Source: Owenia fusiformis
Taxonomy: Eukaryota; Annelida; Polychaeta; Sabellida; Oweniidae
Direction: 5' to 3'
NCBI GenBank assembly: GCA_903813345.2
Contig: CAIIXF020000007.1
Location: forward strand, 6,267,730-6,331,729
Length of the DNA stretch: 64,000 nucleotides
Position numbers and translations under genes: made by a program
The notes under the pieces: model-generated
Told to the model about the DNA's origin: nothing
Database searches by the model: none
Seen by the model: only the letters and a program-made list of their open reading frames with translations
Shown here: in pieces, positions 11,023-22,829 of the stretch
Numbering within the stretch: position 1 is the stretch's first letter
Layout of the letters: the number at the start of each line of letters is the position of its first letter

Positions 11023-14000
11023 TATTAATGTGAATGTTTTATGCGCTTCACTTATGCAGTGCTTACAATTTCTGTTCCTTAAGGTTCTTATTTATTTATT
11101 CATCTCATGACAATTGTTTTCATTTATTAAACGCAATACATCACGATGTATGCAAATTATACGTCTCAAACATACGCCATACGTAGAGGAAATGTCAGAA
11201 TTTGTTTCACGATTACCCATAATCAACTTTCATCTCAATTAACGTTTCCTTGGTAATCGGTGTCATTTCAATCTCGCGAGAAACTATGCAGAAGACAGTG
11301 GCATAATAATAGAAATATGATAGGCTGATGTTTCTATATATGATACTGTAACTTAGCATTAACCACATCGTTTAATATTGCATCTAATATGAGCAACAAT
11401 CGCAGTTAATATTCAACGGTAATTATAATAGAGTATTTAATCAGAAGTCATTCTTCAATTTGCTTTTTGAGTGATTGCATGATTAGGAATCCAAATGGGA
11501 CTGCTTTTATGAGATTGTAACCATTCAACATTTCCTATAATTTGGCTGCGATGTATGTTTCGTAACTCTATTGATATTTCGCGATGTCTGTTCGGAGATA
11601 AATGAAAGATAACTGAATATAATTGATAATTGGACATAACCTCCCTTGGAGAGATCTTATATGGGAATATCCCTCGGGTGATACCAATATTTCCAGAGTG
11701 AAAGTAAGGAAGATTCCCCATATTATCTCGACGGGTGGTAACGACCTTTTAAAATCCTCTATTGGATGAGAAAATGAATAAAAAATGAATCTTCCTCTAT
11801 TTTTATACATTATGTATTATGTTATGTATTATTATGTATTATGAATTTATAAAAATTGAGAAAACTTCTATCTGGTGTAGTTTGGAAATTAGTTATTAAT
11901 AGATGGCATAAAGGTGAAGCGGATGAAATAAAGTTTGAAGAGGATTTCCCTGAGAATAATATATACCCCCGACTGATATCGGTTTGATATGCATATCATT
12001 AATGCCAATATCATCCCGGTAACGATCCTTATCCCAAATATGTGATTTATCACTTGCGATTATATAATTGATACTGCCCTGACAATGGTATGAGCCTTTT
12101 TATAATATGCACGTCTCCTCAAACAAAGATTCGATGAAATATCTGATGAGAAAAACGCTGAGATACAACTTGAATCCCATTGTTTTTCAAATGTTTATAT
12201 GGTATAAAGTCAAAGCTGGGTATTACATCCTTTTTACTCTGCTGATAAGACGGGACTAATATTGCTAGAGGTTCCATCTTTTAGTCTGCATAAACCATAA
12301 ATTTTTTATAACATAAGGAAATGGGAATGATAAAAGGGGTACAGGTGTAGAGTCCACATGCCGATACTTGTATATTCGGGTTTGTATTAACCTTTACATA
12401 GCGCTCAATATTTTGTTCGTGAAATGAATAGACCACTGAAGTAAATCATAAAAGAAAATTTGAAAATAAAACAACAGTGCCTCAAATACGAGTCTTTTGA
12501 CAACTATATCGATATATTTAACTAAACTAATATCCCTTCCCAAGATATTTTAATATATTATATCTATTTAAATCATAAACCTCAATTTTTCGATTTAATA
12601 TACTGCATGTTAAGGGACATGTACGCATGTTACTAAGCTACTCTGTGATGTTCCAACCAAGAACTGTTAAACCTCAATGTATGACACAATACATACAATA
12701 CCGTTTCGTAAAGTCATTTTAATTACTACAATAGGCTCCATCGCACTATTATATCGATATGTATAATACAATTATGTAGAGAGTGAACAATGGAGTACAT
12801 TGTCGATTTTAGCTTCTAAAAACAACTATAGATGGAAATTGGATATTGGAATTAAGATATATTCAGAGAAACCGTGTTTAGATGTATCGAGGGTTTATAA
12901 AATGCAAATGACATTTAGTATTTTTTACAACAAATTCTTCCGCTTCAAATACAAGATCCTAAAAATATTCACGCGATATTATCAAATCGTGATGATATTT
13001 AATTAAGATCCAGAATTCTGTAGCTTTTCTTGAGCACTGATTCTACCTTTAAACAACATGTTACAATTGGAGATTAAGCATACCTTCGAAATAAAAAGCT
13101 TGGGAATAAACAATCTACAGTCGGCTAGTCATCATGGAGCTCTCAAATTTGTATCTACCAATTCAAGTGTTTATGAAATTGCAGACAATCACACTGAACA
13201 ACCACACTTTTCTAAAACCACAGCGCCAGTTTGAACTGATATCTAAAAAATAAACTTAGATTAGATGATTAAACACCTGTACTTGGCTTGTAAACAAGCG
13301 CGAATGCAACAGCTATTAGGACGTCGTGATGTAATTGCGATAACGTAGCATCACATGCATCAACCTCGAAAATGTTCAATAATATCCAAGAATCAGCCTA
13401 ACATCGAAAAATAACCCTGCTTAACTCTTCTGAAGATTAATTGAAATGATGATGATTAAATGGTTCTGTGCCTTCCAGTGGCATATGGACTTGTTTAATT
13501 CAGAATATACTGACGCTTGGGACGTAAAAATGGCCTTAAGTAAAACTCGTTTGATTCAGAATATGACACATATTTTTTGCTATTATTTGATATAATTTCA
13601 ATGTTTCAAGACAATTTCGAATAAAAGGCCAAATTCTGCCAAAAAGCCCATTTTTTGAGACCCTACAAAGGTTTTGGGGCCTTGAATATTTTTTCTGGGT
13701 CCATAAGGGCGGGGGAGGAGGGGCGGTGGCAGTGATATTAGATCATACACTTTACATGCATAATAAAATTATTTACTTAGTTGAGGAACATGATAATTCG
13801 AATACATTTAGTCAAAATGAAAATTATTCAGATCATGTCGTAAGTTCCATCCTCCGATCACAAGGCTTCAAAATCCTGAATATATTCTTTCTTTTTACCC
13901 CCTGCGATAAGCAGTTAGCATTTCCCCGATCAAAAACTCGCAATCTGATTGGCTGTTGCAACACTGCGACAGAAATCATGTATAAGTTCAAGGTTAACGT

Positions 14001-15049
14001 TTATTATCTCTTTTTTACCTGTGATAATAAAGAATATCGGAGGAAAGTTCAAAGTCCAATTTATTTAGATTCCTATACATGCATAGTTGCATACATGTGT
14101 ATACGAAATATCGATCGGCAGTGCATATGTAAGTATTCTAGTTGCGAATTGCAATTTCAATGCATCATTCTGCATTCTGAGTTACAGTTCATATAACATG
14201 TATCAATTATCACATAATCAAAGTAAAAGTCCAATATCTCACTAGCGTTTTAATTTAAACTTATATAAAGATATGACGTGGAGAAAATGCAGGTAAGTGG
14301 ACATAGTGGGTAAGCGAAACTATGGAACTTGCATGTCATCGAGAAATAACAATAGGGGTAGTTTTGCTAATTTTGAAATATCATTCCATAAGAAATAAAT
14401 ATTCCTTTAATCCTATACCAATGCTCAGATCAATAGGATTCCCATCTAAAACCGTGTACTTAATCTCAACTGTCTTGCATACAATTTTAAGTTTATATCT
14501 ATGAGAGTTATTATTCCATGAGATTATGGGAATCTTACAAACCTATTATTACATTTGTCAAACATGATAGCATCGAGCATCTGAATAAAAATAATTGGCG
14601 ACATATATTATTCTGATACATCTGTCTTTTTAATCAGCTGTTTAAATCACTAAATGATTGCACCTGGGAAATTAGCCGAATACTCCATCCTTACTTGATG
14701 TCAAATATCAAAACGCATGGCATTAAAATAAATCAATAGCTATCGTTCACTTCATTATTGAAGATTATACACTGTAAACCATTTACCAGGTTTAAACCTC
14801 AAGTACATCTAAAATTGCATTTGGTGTGTCTAAGGGAATGAAAGTGATGATGTTCTACAACCGTATTTGTTGATACAGATGTAATTTGATTTATTTTGAT
14901 AGGCATTCTGTAATTGTAGCCAAAAAGCATTGTTAACAGACCAGAATAATGTGTCTTCTTTAGTCGAAAGTTGGCTTTAACCTTTTCTCAGTTTCAGCAG
15001 ATTCATCAACAGAACATGTCTAGGTAAACACAAATAATCCTGCCACCAG
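11023..15049. other. no supported gene; minor repeats
   Basis: Long AT-rich stretch. Near 11808-11842 there is a small TATGTATTA-type tandem run. At 13606-13735 there is a GGCC/TTTT-rich repeat fragment reminiscent of the 5.0 kb element. The longest plus-strand frame (13726-14196) starts inside this low-complexity patch, has poor composition, and is not supported. Confidence 0.35.
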
Positions 15050-15300
15050 ATAACACAAATGTGTAAGCACAAGTGCCAATGAAGGAAAGACCAAATAGTG
15101 TTACAAAACATAGTAAGAAATAGTAACATCTAACAGCACAACCAGACATACCGAAAACAAACACTAATATCCCAAATATGATATAAAGAACACAAATACA
15201 ATGTCTAACACTCACCGATTCTTTTTTAATGGAAACCCTGCTATCAACGTTTACCTGTTTGTAGTGAATATACATACATACTACATGTTCTTGTTTATTC
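15050..15300. repeat. dispersed repeat flanking the foldback; relative at 28630-28800
   Basis: The CAAGTGCCAA...GAAAGACCAAA wording recurs near 28648 (GTGCCAAAGGGAAAGGACCAAA) and in part near 16699, and the downstream sequence stays alignable with 28660-28800. It carries a minus-strand frame of 89 codons rich in Phe, Val and Leu. That frame is not preserved as an open frame in the relatives, so I treat it as repeat rather than a membrane protein. Confidence 0.4.
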
Positions 15301-15371
15301 AGTATTTCAATTAAGGCACCCCTTTAAATATTACACCGTATGAAAGCAATGTCTATGACAACGGGTCTACT

Positions 15372-15912
15372 CACTGGTGATCCACTCGATTACGCTGGTT
15401 ACCGAAACGGTTCGTTTCAGTAACAAAATGTCGGAACATCGAAGCTACGATTTTTCTTTTTTCTTATTTCACACTTTGTAGGCAGAATTCTAACGACATT
15501 TTTGACACAAACGTGTATCAGTATCATTTGTTTAAGAAATTATACACATTTGCGAACAAATAGTTCAGAAGACAACGGAATCGTCGATTTAATTCCTCAC
15601 TTAAGTTACAGAAACGGTATTTCGAAAAACAGTTAATTATAAGATCTGCACTTTTAACCCAAACCGTTTCTGTAACTTAAGTGAGGAATTAAATCGACGA
15701 TTGTGTTGTCTTCTGAGCTATTTTTCGCAAGCATGTACATTTTCTTAAACACATGATACTGATGCATGTTTGAGAGAAAAAATGTCGTGGGGATTCTGCT
15801 TACAACGCGTGAAATAAGGAAAAAAAGAAAAATCGTACCTTCGACGTTCCGACATTTTGTTATAGAAACGAACCGTTTCGGTAACCAGCGTAATCGAGCG
15901 GATCACCAGTGC
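15372..15912. mobile_element. foldback element with ~245-bp inverted arms
   Basis: The left arm (about 15373-15617) and right arm (about 15663-15912) are reverse complements at roughly 90 percent identity by eye. Both run from ACTGGTGATCC through GTTACCGAAACGGTTCGTTT to the inner edge GTTACAGAAACGG. Only about 45 bases separate the arms, so the single strand would fold into one long hairpin. The arm sequence is related to the duplicated segment at 28880-29640. No coding capacity and no clear target duplication. Confidence 0.7.
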
Positions 15913-16326
15913 TTCTGCCTTTTTAGTTCAGGTATAACAGGTACAAATACTACACTTAGACAGATAAACAAACATTTTCGACTGCCCACAACGCAGCATT
16001 GCAAATAAACTGGCATGGTGCGATCGCCTTAGCAATAAGTTTTTTCTCCAAAGCGGTCCAGATGCCACCATTATCATTCACAATAAACACAAAATTCCAT
16101 GAACCATGAAATAGTATGTTAAGATGCATACCTGTATGTCCTATTCCATACTTTATATCGCCTGGCAAACGTCATTCACTTGTTTATATCGATCAAAGTT
16201 TTGGCTTATGCAAACTAGTTATGAAGATCATCAGTATAATGATAAATCGTAAAATTTGGAAGTTAATTAGCATCCCATACAAATTAACATAGTTTTATGA
16301 GAGTGGATTCTTTTTCCATCCGTTAC

Positions 16327-16393
16327 CTTAATCCTAAACCTGGCAAGGTCATTTTCATAATACTTAGCATCGGCGGGAGATGCAGTTGACTCC
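16327..16393 (-). CDS. candidate internal exon, unrecognised
   Basis: Acceptor tttatcactttcaaatccag on the minus strand, then 67 bases, then donor AAG|GTAACG. Entry is with one base completing a split codon and exit is in phase 0. The peptide is ESTASPADAKYYENDLARF followed by RIK; it has the hydrophilic make-up of a real protein. If the donor is not used the frame runs on (VTDGKRIHSHK) for some 20 more codons. No family recognised. It is on the same strand as, and downstream of, the larger ATG-initiated blocks. Confidence 0.3.
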
Positions 16394-16850
16394 CTGGATT
16401 TGAAAGTGATAAATGCAATAACAAATACGGTGTCATATGAAATATATATTAAGGTACTCGTTAGATAGGTAAATATTGACATTTCCAGAAAAGTAGGTCA
16501 ATTAAGGCCAGAAGTAGGTCAAACAGACTTGTGTTTTAGCGTCTTTCACTTTCCACTTAAGTTTTAAGTTCTTGGATATTATGCAGAGGTATATTCAACA
16601 AATAATCGGTAGCAGGTGCAAGTGCAAGGCACCTGGGAGGTTGAAAACTGTTTAGTATATTTGTTTCAAAAGGAAAGTCTTCTTTACAAATAATAGCAAG
16701 TGCCAAATGTGGAAAGGTCATTACAAAACAAACACAACATGCGTAAAAACAAAGACTGATTAGGAGCTATTACCACATTCCAAAATACTGTGGAATATTT
16801 TATTGATACTAAAGTCATTTAAATATTCGCACACAACAACTAATGCATCT

Positions 16851-16967
16851 CTAGTGAATCAATTTAGCCTTGGTCTTTCCAAAACTGAGTGTGGGTGGAC
16901 ATCCAGGACGTACTTGCATAAAAAGCAGATGCAACGAGGTATTATGTGTCAAATCGACGATTGATGG
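16851..16967 (-). CDS. candidate exon, possibly terminal, unrecognised
   Basis: After an acceptor (gtgtttaacacacag) the frame is open in phase 0 for 38 codons to a TAG. It reads PSIVDLTHNTSLHLLFMQ, then VRPGCPPTLSFGKTKAKL. A possible donor, CAA|GTACGT, falls after codon 18, so the block could instead be a 54-base internal exon (16914-16967). The peptide looks reasonable but belongs to no family I can name. Confidence 0.22.
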   Translation of the reverse strand, partial: PSIVDLTHNTSLHLLFMQVRPGCPPTLSFGKTKAKLIH

Positions 16968-17684
16968 CTGTGTGTTAAACACGCTAACCATCGTGTATTT
17001 TGGAATATGTATAGAGATGTAGCATGAGTATTCCAAACAATGATCTAACTTTTAAAGAAATGGTATTGTCTTATACCCCTCGCACCCCCACAAACAAACC
17101 ATTCAGAAATCCTGATATCCTCTTTTGGATTGAATCCACGAAGTAACACTGCAATTACCATATTTTTTCAGTGCACAACATTTAGTATACATGATGTCAA
17201 ATATTAAATAAGTCACCCCCTCCACTCTACAGGTAAAACCAAGATATATGGTACCAAGTGCAAAATATCACTGGAAAGATCGTCCAAATGTATGTTGTAA
17301 CTCGCTATAGTGAATCGAAAAGAAAATACAGCATACTTGAGAATTTACATTTCAATGATATCTAACTATGAATTAATGTTTTCAATAATTTCGAAATATT
17401 CGCATGTATCAATCTGATAAACAGTATAAAAGCTAGGAAACGATGGTTACCAATGGAAGACACCATATCTCTGTACAAGTGAAGTAAATGCATACAAAAA
17501 CATTTGCGTGCGATTAATTGAATAAGTAAACGTTATATAGATAAATATTATTGATATGTATTTCGGATATATAACAAAGTTAAACATATGTTGCATGTTG
17601 TGAAATATAGATACGTGTAGCATCACATTAATGTGTAAACATCTTCCTTTTTTCCTGCTGTAAAAGGGAGTCCGATAAAGGGCC

Positions 17685-17875
17685 TCGTACGAGCTCGTAT
17701 TGCCCTCGAAACTACGAGCCTCGTACATGCTCGTACGGGCCTCGAAAACAATAATTATGAGTACGACAAGAGCTCGCACGGCCTCGAAAACGAGCTCCAC
17801 ACGAGGAGCTCCTTTTTGCCCGTAATAACTCGTAATTCTCGAGGCCCGTTCGAGCTCGCACGGGGCCCGATGTAA
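17685..17875. repeat. CpG-rich palindrome cluster (CTCGTACGAG-type)
   Basis: A sharply bounded G+C-rich patch in AT-rich surroundings. It is built from variants of GCCTCGTACGAGCTCGTA, CCCTCGAAAACGAG and CGAGCTCGCACGGGGCC. Most units are palindromic or nearly so and CpG is dense, the opposite of the flanks. The 169-codon minus-strand frame that crosses it is a by-product: its repeated YEAR/FEG words are the repeat read in one frame. Confidence 0.6.
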
Positions 17876-17956
17876 TTTGCATGTGCAACAGGCCAAATGT
17901 GAAAATATTACTTTTTGACGTGTTGCCGAGGTCATATCTGTCTCATTTTGACGCAT

Positions 17957-18612
17957 TAAAAGTTTCTGGAGAAGGACACACTATTAACTACATTATGAAA
18001 ATATAGGTAAATTTCATTCAAAAACTTGAGAGCTGATAAGTAAATGTAAAATTTGGATGATCTTTCCAATGGTATACCACACTAATATAAGAACCATCTA
18101 GTAAGCCTAAGCTGTAGCAGAGTGACGGGACTTATTTGGCATCCTGTAAGCATATTTATGGTAAGTATAGTTAATAGGTGCAAGACGATAAATTTCTAGT
18201 ACACACTTGATATAGTCCAGGTTTATTCAGATAAAAAGCAACACATTGGTACTTGAACTTGGAGACCTGACAGACTTTCTCAGATATCATTTTTCATCAC
18301 TTAATGGAATATTCATATTAATACTAAACACAAACCGAATTATATGCAGTTGATCATATTGAGAGGATGGACATTATCTGGAGATGCTAAATTACGAACG
18401 TGACGGTCGATTATTTTAGTCATACGTTACCCTGGTATGCTTATAGCTATAACTCAACTGAAGATTTTTGTTTTAATATCCAATTCATTTGCGAAGCCGC
18501 AAACGTGTAATTACATTAATTGACATGCACAAAGTGATAATCCGAGCTATATGGTTCGGGAAACTAGTAATGTAAGCTAGTTAAGTAATTCTATATAGAT
18601 CTATAAGCATAC
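17957..18612. other. no supported gene
   Basis: AT-rich DNA with no exon-like block or repeat that I can support. Confidence 0.35.
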
Positions 18613-18646
18613 CTTTGATCAGTGCATTGGTATGACATTCGTAACT
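18613..18646 (-). CDS. candidate 34-base exon with strong splice sites
   Basis: The flanking signals are among the best in the window: a pyrimidine-rich acceptor (gttgtttgttttccctag) and a donor CAAAG|GTATGC. The 34 bases are open in two frames, SYECHTNALIK or LRMSYQCTDQ. In the second, the block would join in phase to 16327-16393. Joined directly after 19702-19842, however, that same frame would create a stop, so at least one piece is wrong or another exon intervenes. Confidence 0.25.
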
Positions 18647-19701
18647 CTAGGGAAAACAAACAACCGAATGCCATCAGATTATCTACATCCAAAATATATT
18701 TAGTGTGTCAAGTACATTAATCAGTGTACATATTGGCAGAAACAACAACAGCAAAGAGATCCAAGCTCAACCAGGAAGCATCAATAACTAGATTGGATTC
18801 AATTCAAGACTTTTTATTTAAAAAAAGATTTTGACTTTAAAAACGATTTTGACTGATATGAATGAGAAAATGAGAAATAACATATTTTAGTCAAAATAAA
18901 GATTTAAAAATTGATTTTTTACTACAAATTGTCAAAGTAGATCCCTAAGCTCGGGTTTTCTCCCGTTGACATATTATGGTTTTGATTTCCATCAGTTGAT
19001 ATAATATCTAGGTTGTTTAGTAATTTGTATTCTCCTTCAACGTTTGCCTACGTGTGTTCTCATTATTTCGATTGTATTCGTGTAGGAAGTCATGACATTG
19101 GATACTTAGTAATCAACCCATATATAAGCAAATGACATTTTGAAACAGAATTACAAGCACTTCAAAGCTAATGAGCACCAACTTGGAATATTCGGACTAA
19201 TTTTGGTCAACATTGGTAAATGAAAAATTTACACACAAGGAAAATTCTGATGAGAAAACTGCTATATGCCAGTATATATGCAGTAAAGTGTAGTTAACTT
19301 GAACATTTATATTTTCCTTAACTGCAAATGCCAGCATTTCATTGTCAAATTATTGGACAGTGTCAAAATGACGGACATACACCTAAATAACCGTGTTGAA
19401 TAGCATGAGAAAACTGATTAGTATTCCTAGGAAATTTATGTTTTGTTAACTTAGTTGATCTTATAATTTAATCTGGAAAAGTACTCACAGCTGTTGCATT
19501 TCTTTACAAAACAAGCAATATCGGATGTTGATACAAGGTGAATTTGACAAAGTATGAGTGTATATATATAAACCAATGTTATACCATATATTAGTAAACT
19601 GTTCATTACATGCACTTCCGTTTCCATAACATAGGTATGCAATACAGTACAACATAAACGATAATCAAACGTTTTTTTTCTGAAGTATCAATAACACTTA
19701 C

Positions 19702-19842
19702 AAGCCAATAAATGCACAAATATGTTCAAGACTCCATGGTTTGTTGGAGATGGAATATTTAAGGTATCGACGATACTACGATACCCCAGTAGTGAGCTAA
19801 GATTCGCTTTATCCTTTATCGCATCAGCTAGTTGAGATGGTA
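19702..19842 (-). CDS. candidate internal exon, unrecognised protein
   Basis: A good acceptor on the minus strand (ggtttatttctttctag) is followed by 141 bases and a consensus donor (CTT|GTAAGT). One frame is open throughout, entering and leaving with a one-base split codon (phase 1 to 1). The peptide starts PSQLADAIKDKANLSSLLGY and goes on RSIVDTLNIPSPTNHGVL, an amphipathic, soluble-looking sequence. This is one of the better non-initial exon candidates here, judged by signals plus composition. I could not place it in a family. Confidence 0.4.
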
Positions 19843-22210
19843 CTAGAAAGAAATAAACCTTTCGGCATGCACAAAAATAACCAGATATATTCACGGTAAA
19901 ATATGCCAACACTCGCAGTTTATACCATGCACATAAATAATATCTGATATCGACCTTCTCCTGGAAGAGCAGTTGGTTGCCTCACATGCATGCATTTTTG
20001 CATATATGAGAAATGAAATGGACGGCTCCATAATTTAAATTAGTATACACTGAGGACGTAAATACAATGTATATGTATAATATCTCAAGTTCAAAATTTT
20101 AACCCTCATAATACATTCAAAATCAATGCTCATCAAATCACCTTAATACATTTTGTTTTCCCAATCATTTAGGGCAATTACGTATTCGGTCAAGCCTGTG
20201 TTATATTTTTAATTGCACCTCAAAATGATTTTAAAATGAAAAAACGTCCCATGCTTTGTTTTGGATGTCCATAATGTTTTCAGAACGTAGATGGGTTTCA
20301 TCATTAGACTGTTCTTTATAAAATCGATCGAGAAGCCAATTTCATGTATGTTGAGGTCTTCTATGTAGTATGTGCGAGGACTAAACTTTAAGTGTATTGT
20401 ACCGAGAACAAATGCATGGACAGACACCTGACAGAACATACCAAAACTTAAAAAATATCACTTGTACTTATTGAAAAATCCAGGTGTGCTCCTTAAACAA
20501 AGCTAGGAACGATACGAGGTTGTTTTATCTCATTAAATTGAAAATGTGAGTTTATACGCTGGATTGTATTTCTAAATCCACTTAGTTAGAACAACTCCAG
20601 TAGATAATCTGGGTATTCTGGAAAAGCTTAGCGATCTTTCTTTGAGTAAATTCTGAAAAAATATTCATTTGACAGGTCACCACCAATTAAGGAAGACAGC
20701 ATGTTCTGTTATCATGAATCATATCATCTCAATCCCTCTCAACTATGGAATGATGGGTCAAACTTGTTGACCCAAGAGAGCCCAGATTTCAGTTTGGGTT
20801 TATTAAATCTTTGAAGATGATATCACCTGTATTTGTTTTAATATCTTTAACGAGAGCGATAATATAATGTAATCCATATAAGGTAATGTGTTGGCATTCT
20901 GGGAATTAATTACAAGACAACAATCCAGATGATGACAGGTTTGCCCTTTTCTGTCAGATGAATTAATTTTAAAGACATGTCTCATAATATCATGATCTAA
21001 TTAATGTATACCTAATTTACGTTTCTAGTGAAACAGAAAGATGTTATGAGTATCGGAGTGATGAATATCAGAATTGCATTTACTGACACTGTATTAACGA
21101 GGACCCCAATTATTCTTGAAAAAATATGTGGTTTGGTTATAAGTGCTAATCTGCAACCTTTATTCTTGTTTAATCTAGGAAATCTGGCTTTACTTCTGTT
21201 GAGTCATTTTTGACAATTTTTAAATTCTGAAGATTTGGTTTTTATCGTAGCTATGTATTCTGATATCAAAAGATAATCATTACACCTTTGAATATGACTG
21301 TTTAATTAATGCAATCCCGGACTACCACATTGCTACTATTTGAAGTCGTTTTCATTGAATAATATTACACCAAAGGACCGTACATGGTATGACTTCGGAA
21401 AGTGTCTCTGACCAATGGTATCACCTGGTCATATCATAGCACAATGATACCGCCCCTTTCAAATTGATGCTTGCAAACATGATGTTGTGATACGATACAT
21501 ACTCCTATTAAATGCAAGCTCTGGTTCCAAGAGCTCAAGCTGTTCACGAATGCAGTTATTATTTTATGTATGTGTAATTTTAAATGTTCGTGCCAAGCGT
21601 ATTTTTAAATTGATATATCACAAATTCTCTCGATACTTCACTACTTGTAGAAATAAATAGACCTGCTCCTAATATTTGAGCAAGTTCTACATTGGGGAGA
21701 TGCTATAAAACCAATCTTGATAAATTGTCTCTCTAGCGACTTTCTGGTCATGCTTCAAACACATGGTTTATTCTCAGCAGCTGGTAAAACATGAGACATT
21801 AAATGTCAACGATGGATTTTTTAATTGAAATCCACGCAAAGTGCCGTTATGTTGCAAGTCACTTGGGATCCAGCCGTTTTGTAAAGAATAAGCATTGAAT
21901 AGTGAAGTGGTGGTATATTGTTGGAAAATTGCAAAACTACAAAACATGGAAATATGAGCCTAAATGAATGCTAACAGTTATCGTTCAAGTATATGTTCAT
22001 ATAGTTAGTACAGGCAATAACAATTGTTAATATTAAAGAGAATCTAGCGAGCAAGCTAAACAAAAAATATAACATTTTCAGAATATTTCGCCGATATCAT
22101 ACCTTGTCGTGTCTATTGTTCTAGATCTACCGAAGTACATACGTTATTCCAGGGAAACTATTGTTTATGGTTTCAATTTTTAGTCAATAGGAGATTTATA
22201 CACTTTTTCC
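19843..22210. other. no supported gene
   Basis: AT-rich. A minus-strand frame at 20209-20439 with an ATG is moderately protein-like, but no fitting donor or domain was found. Nothing else stands out. Confidence 0.35.
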
Positions 22211-22606
22211 CAAAGGACGATTCTCGGTTTGGAGAACAGCCTCCTGGGCTAAAAAAATTTTCATGAAAAATATAGAAATATTACCCAAATTAAACTATGA
22301 ATATTCAAAAGAGGACAATTAAATCTAAAAGATGTAAAAATAACAAATTGGTCTGAAGCAGGGATAATGCTCAAATAGACCGATTCAATAAAATACAAGT
22401 CTCGATTTGGGGAAAGAAGTTCATCAGTGTACTGCGCTAATATTTTTTTGCGAAAAATCTAGAAATATACCCAAATTAAATTATGACTATTCAAAAGAAG
22501 ACATTCAAATCTATATTATGTAAAAAAAAATCAAATTTGTCCGAAGCAGGGATAATGCTCATTTAGATTGATGAACTTTGTTCTCCAAACCGAGAATCGT
22601 CCTTTG
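22211..22606. mobile_element. MITE with 27-bp TIRs and an internal direct duplication
   Basis: The ends are reverse complements: CAAAGGACGATTCTCGG on the left and CCGAGAATCGTCCTTTG on the right, extending inward through GGTTTGGAGAAC. Between them a segment of about 130 bases is present twice in the same direction (about 22248-22381 and 22436-22569). Each copy contains TAGAAATAT.ACCCAAATTAAA and ends GAAGCAGGGATAATGCTCA. No coding frame, and target duplication unclear. Confidence 0.65.
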
Positions 22607-22829
22607 CACTTTGAATCCTTTATAGCTTCACCAATTTATAATATATCATGGATCTTTTGGGATATACTGTCTTTGAGATAAAAAGAATAGATTGGTAGGC
22701 TAATTGTATGTGTTGCTTGAAATAGATATAGATAAAAGATCAATAGATTGAAATAATAATCTGTTTTAATAATGTATTAACAGTGTTAACATAATAAGGT
22801 ATGTTTAATATGCACGTAGTTGGTTACAT

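Noticed and set aside
10652-11110. 152-codon plus-strand frame
   Set aside because: Antisense shadow of the better-composed minus-strand block 10789-11022 with its GTAAGT donor.
15006-15275. 89-codon hydrophobic frame that could be a small membrane protein
   Set aside because: Lies in a dispersed repeat; related copies at 16.7 and 28.6 kb do not keep the frame.
17447-17956. 169-codon minus-strand open frame
   Set aside because: Its distinctive part is the CpG-rich palindromic repeat translated (YEAR/FEG words); the rest is AT-rich sequence without splice context.
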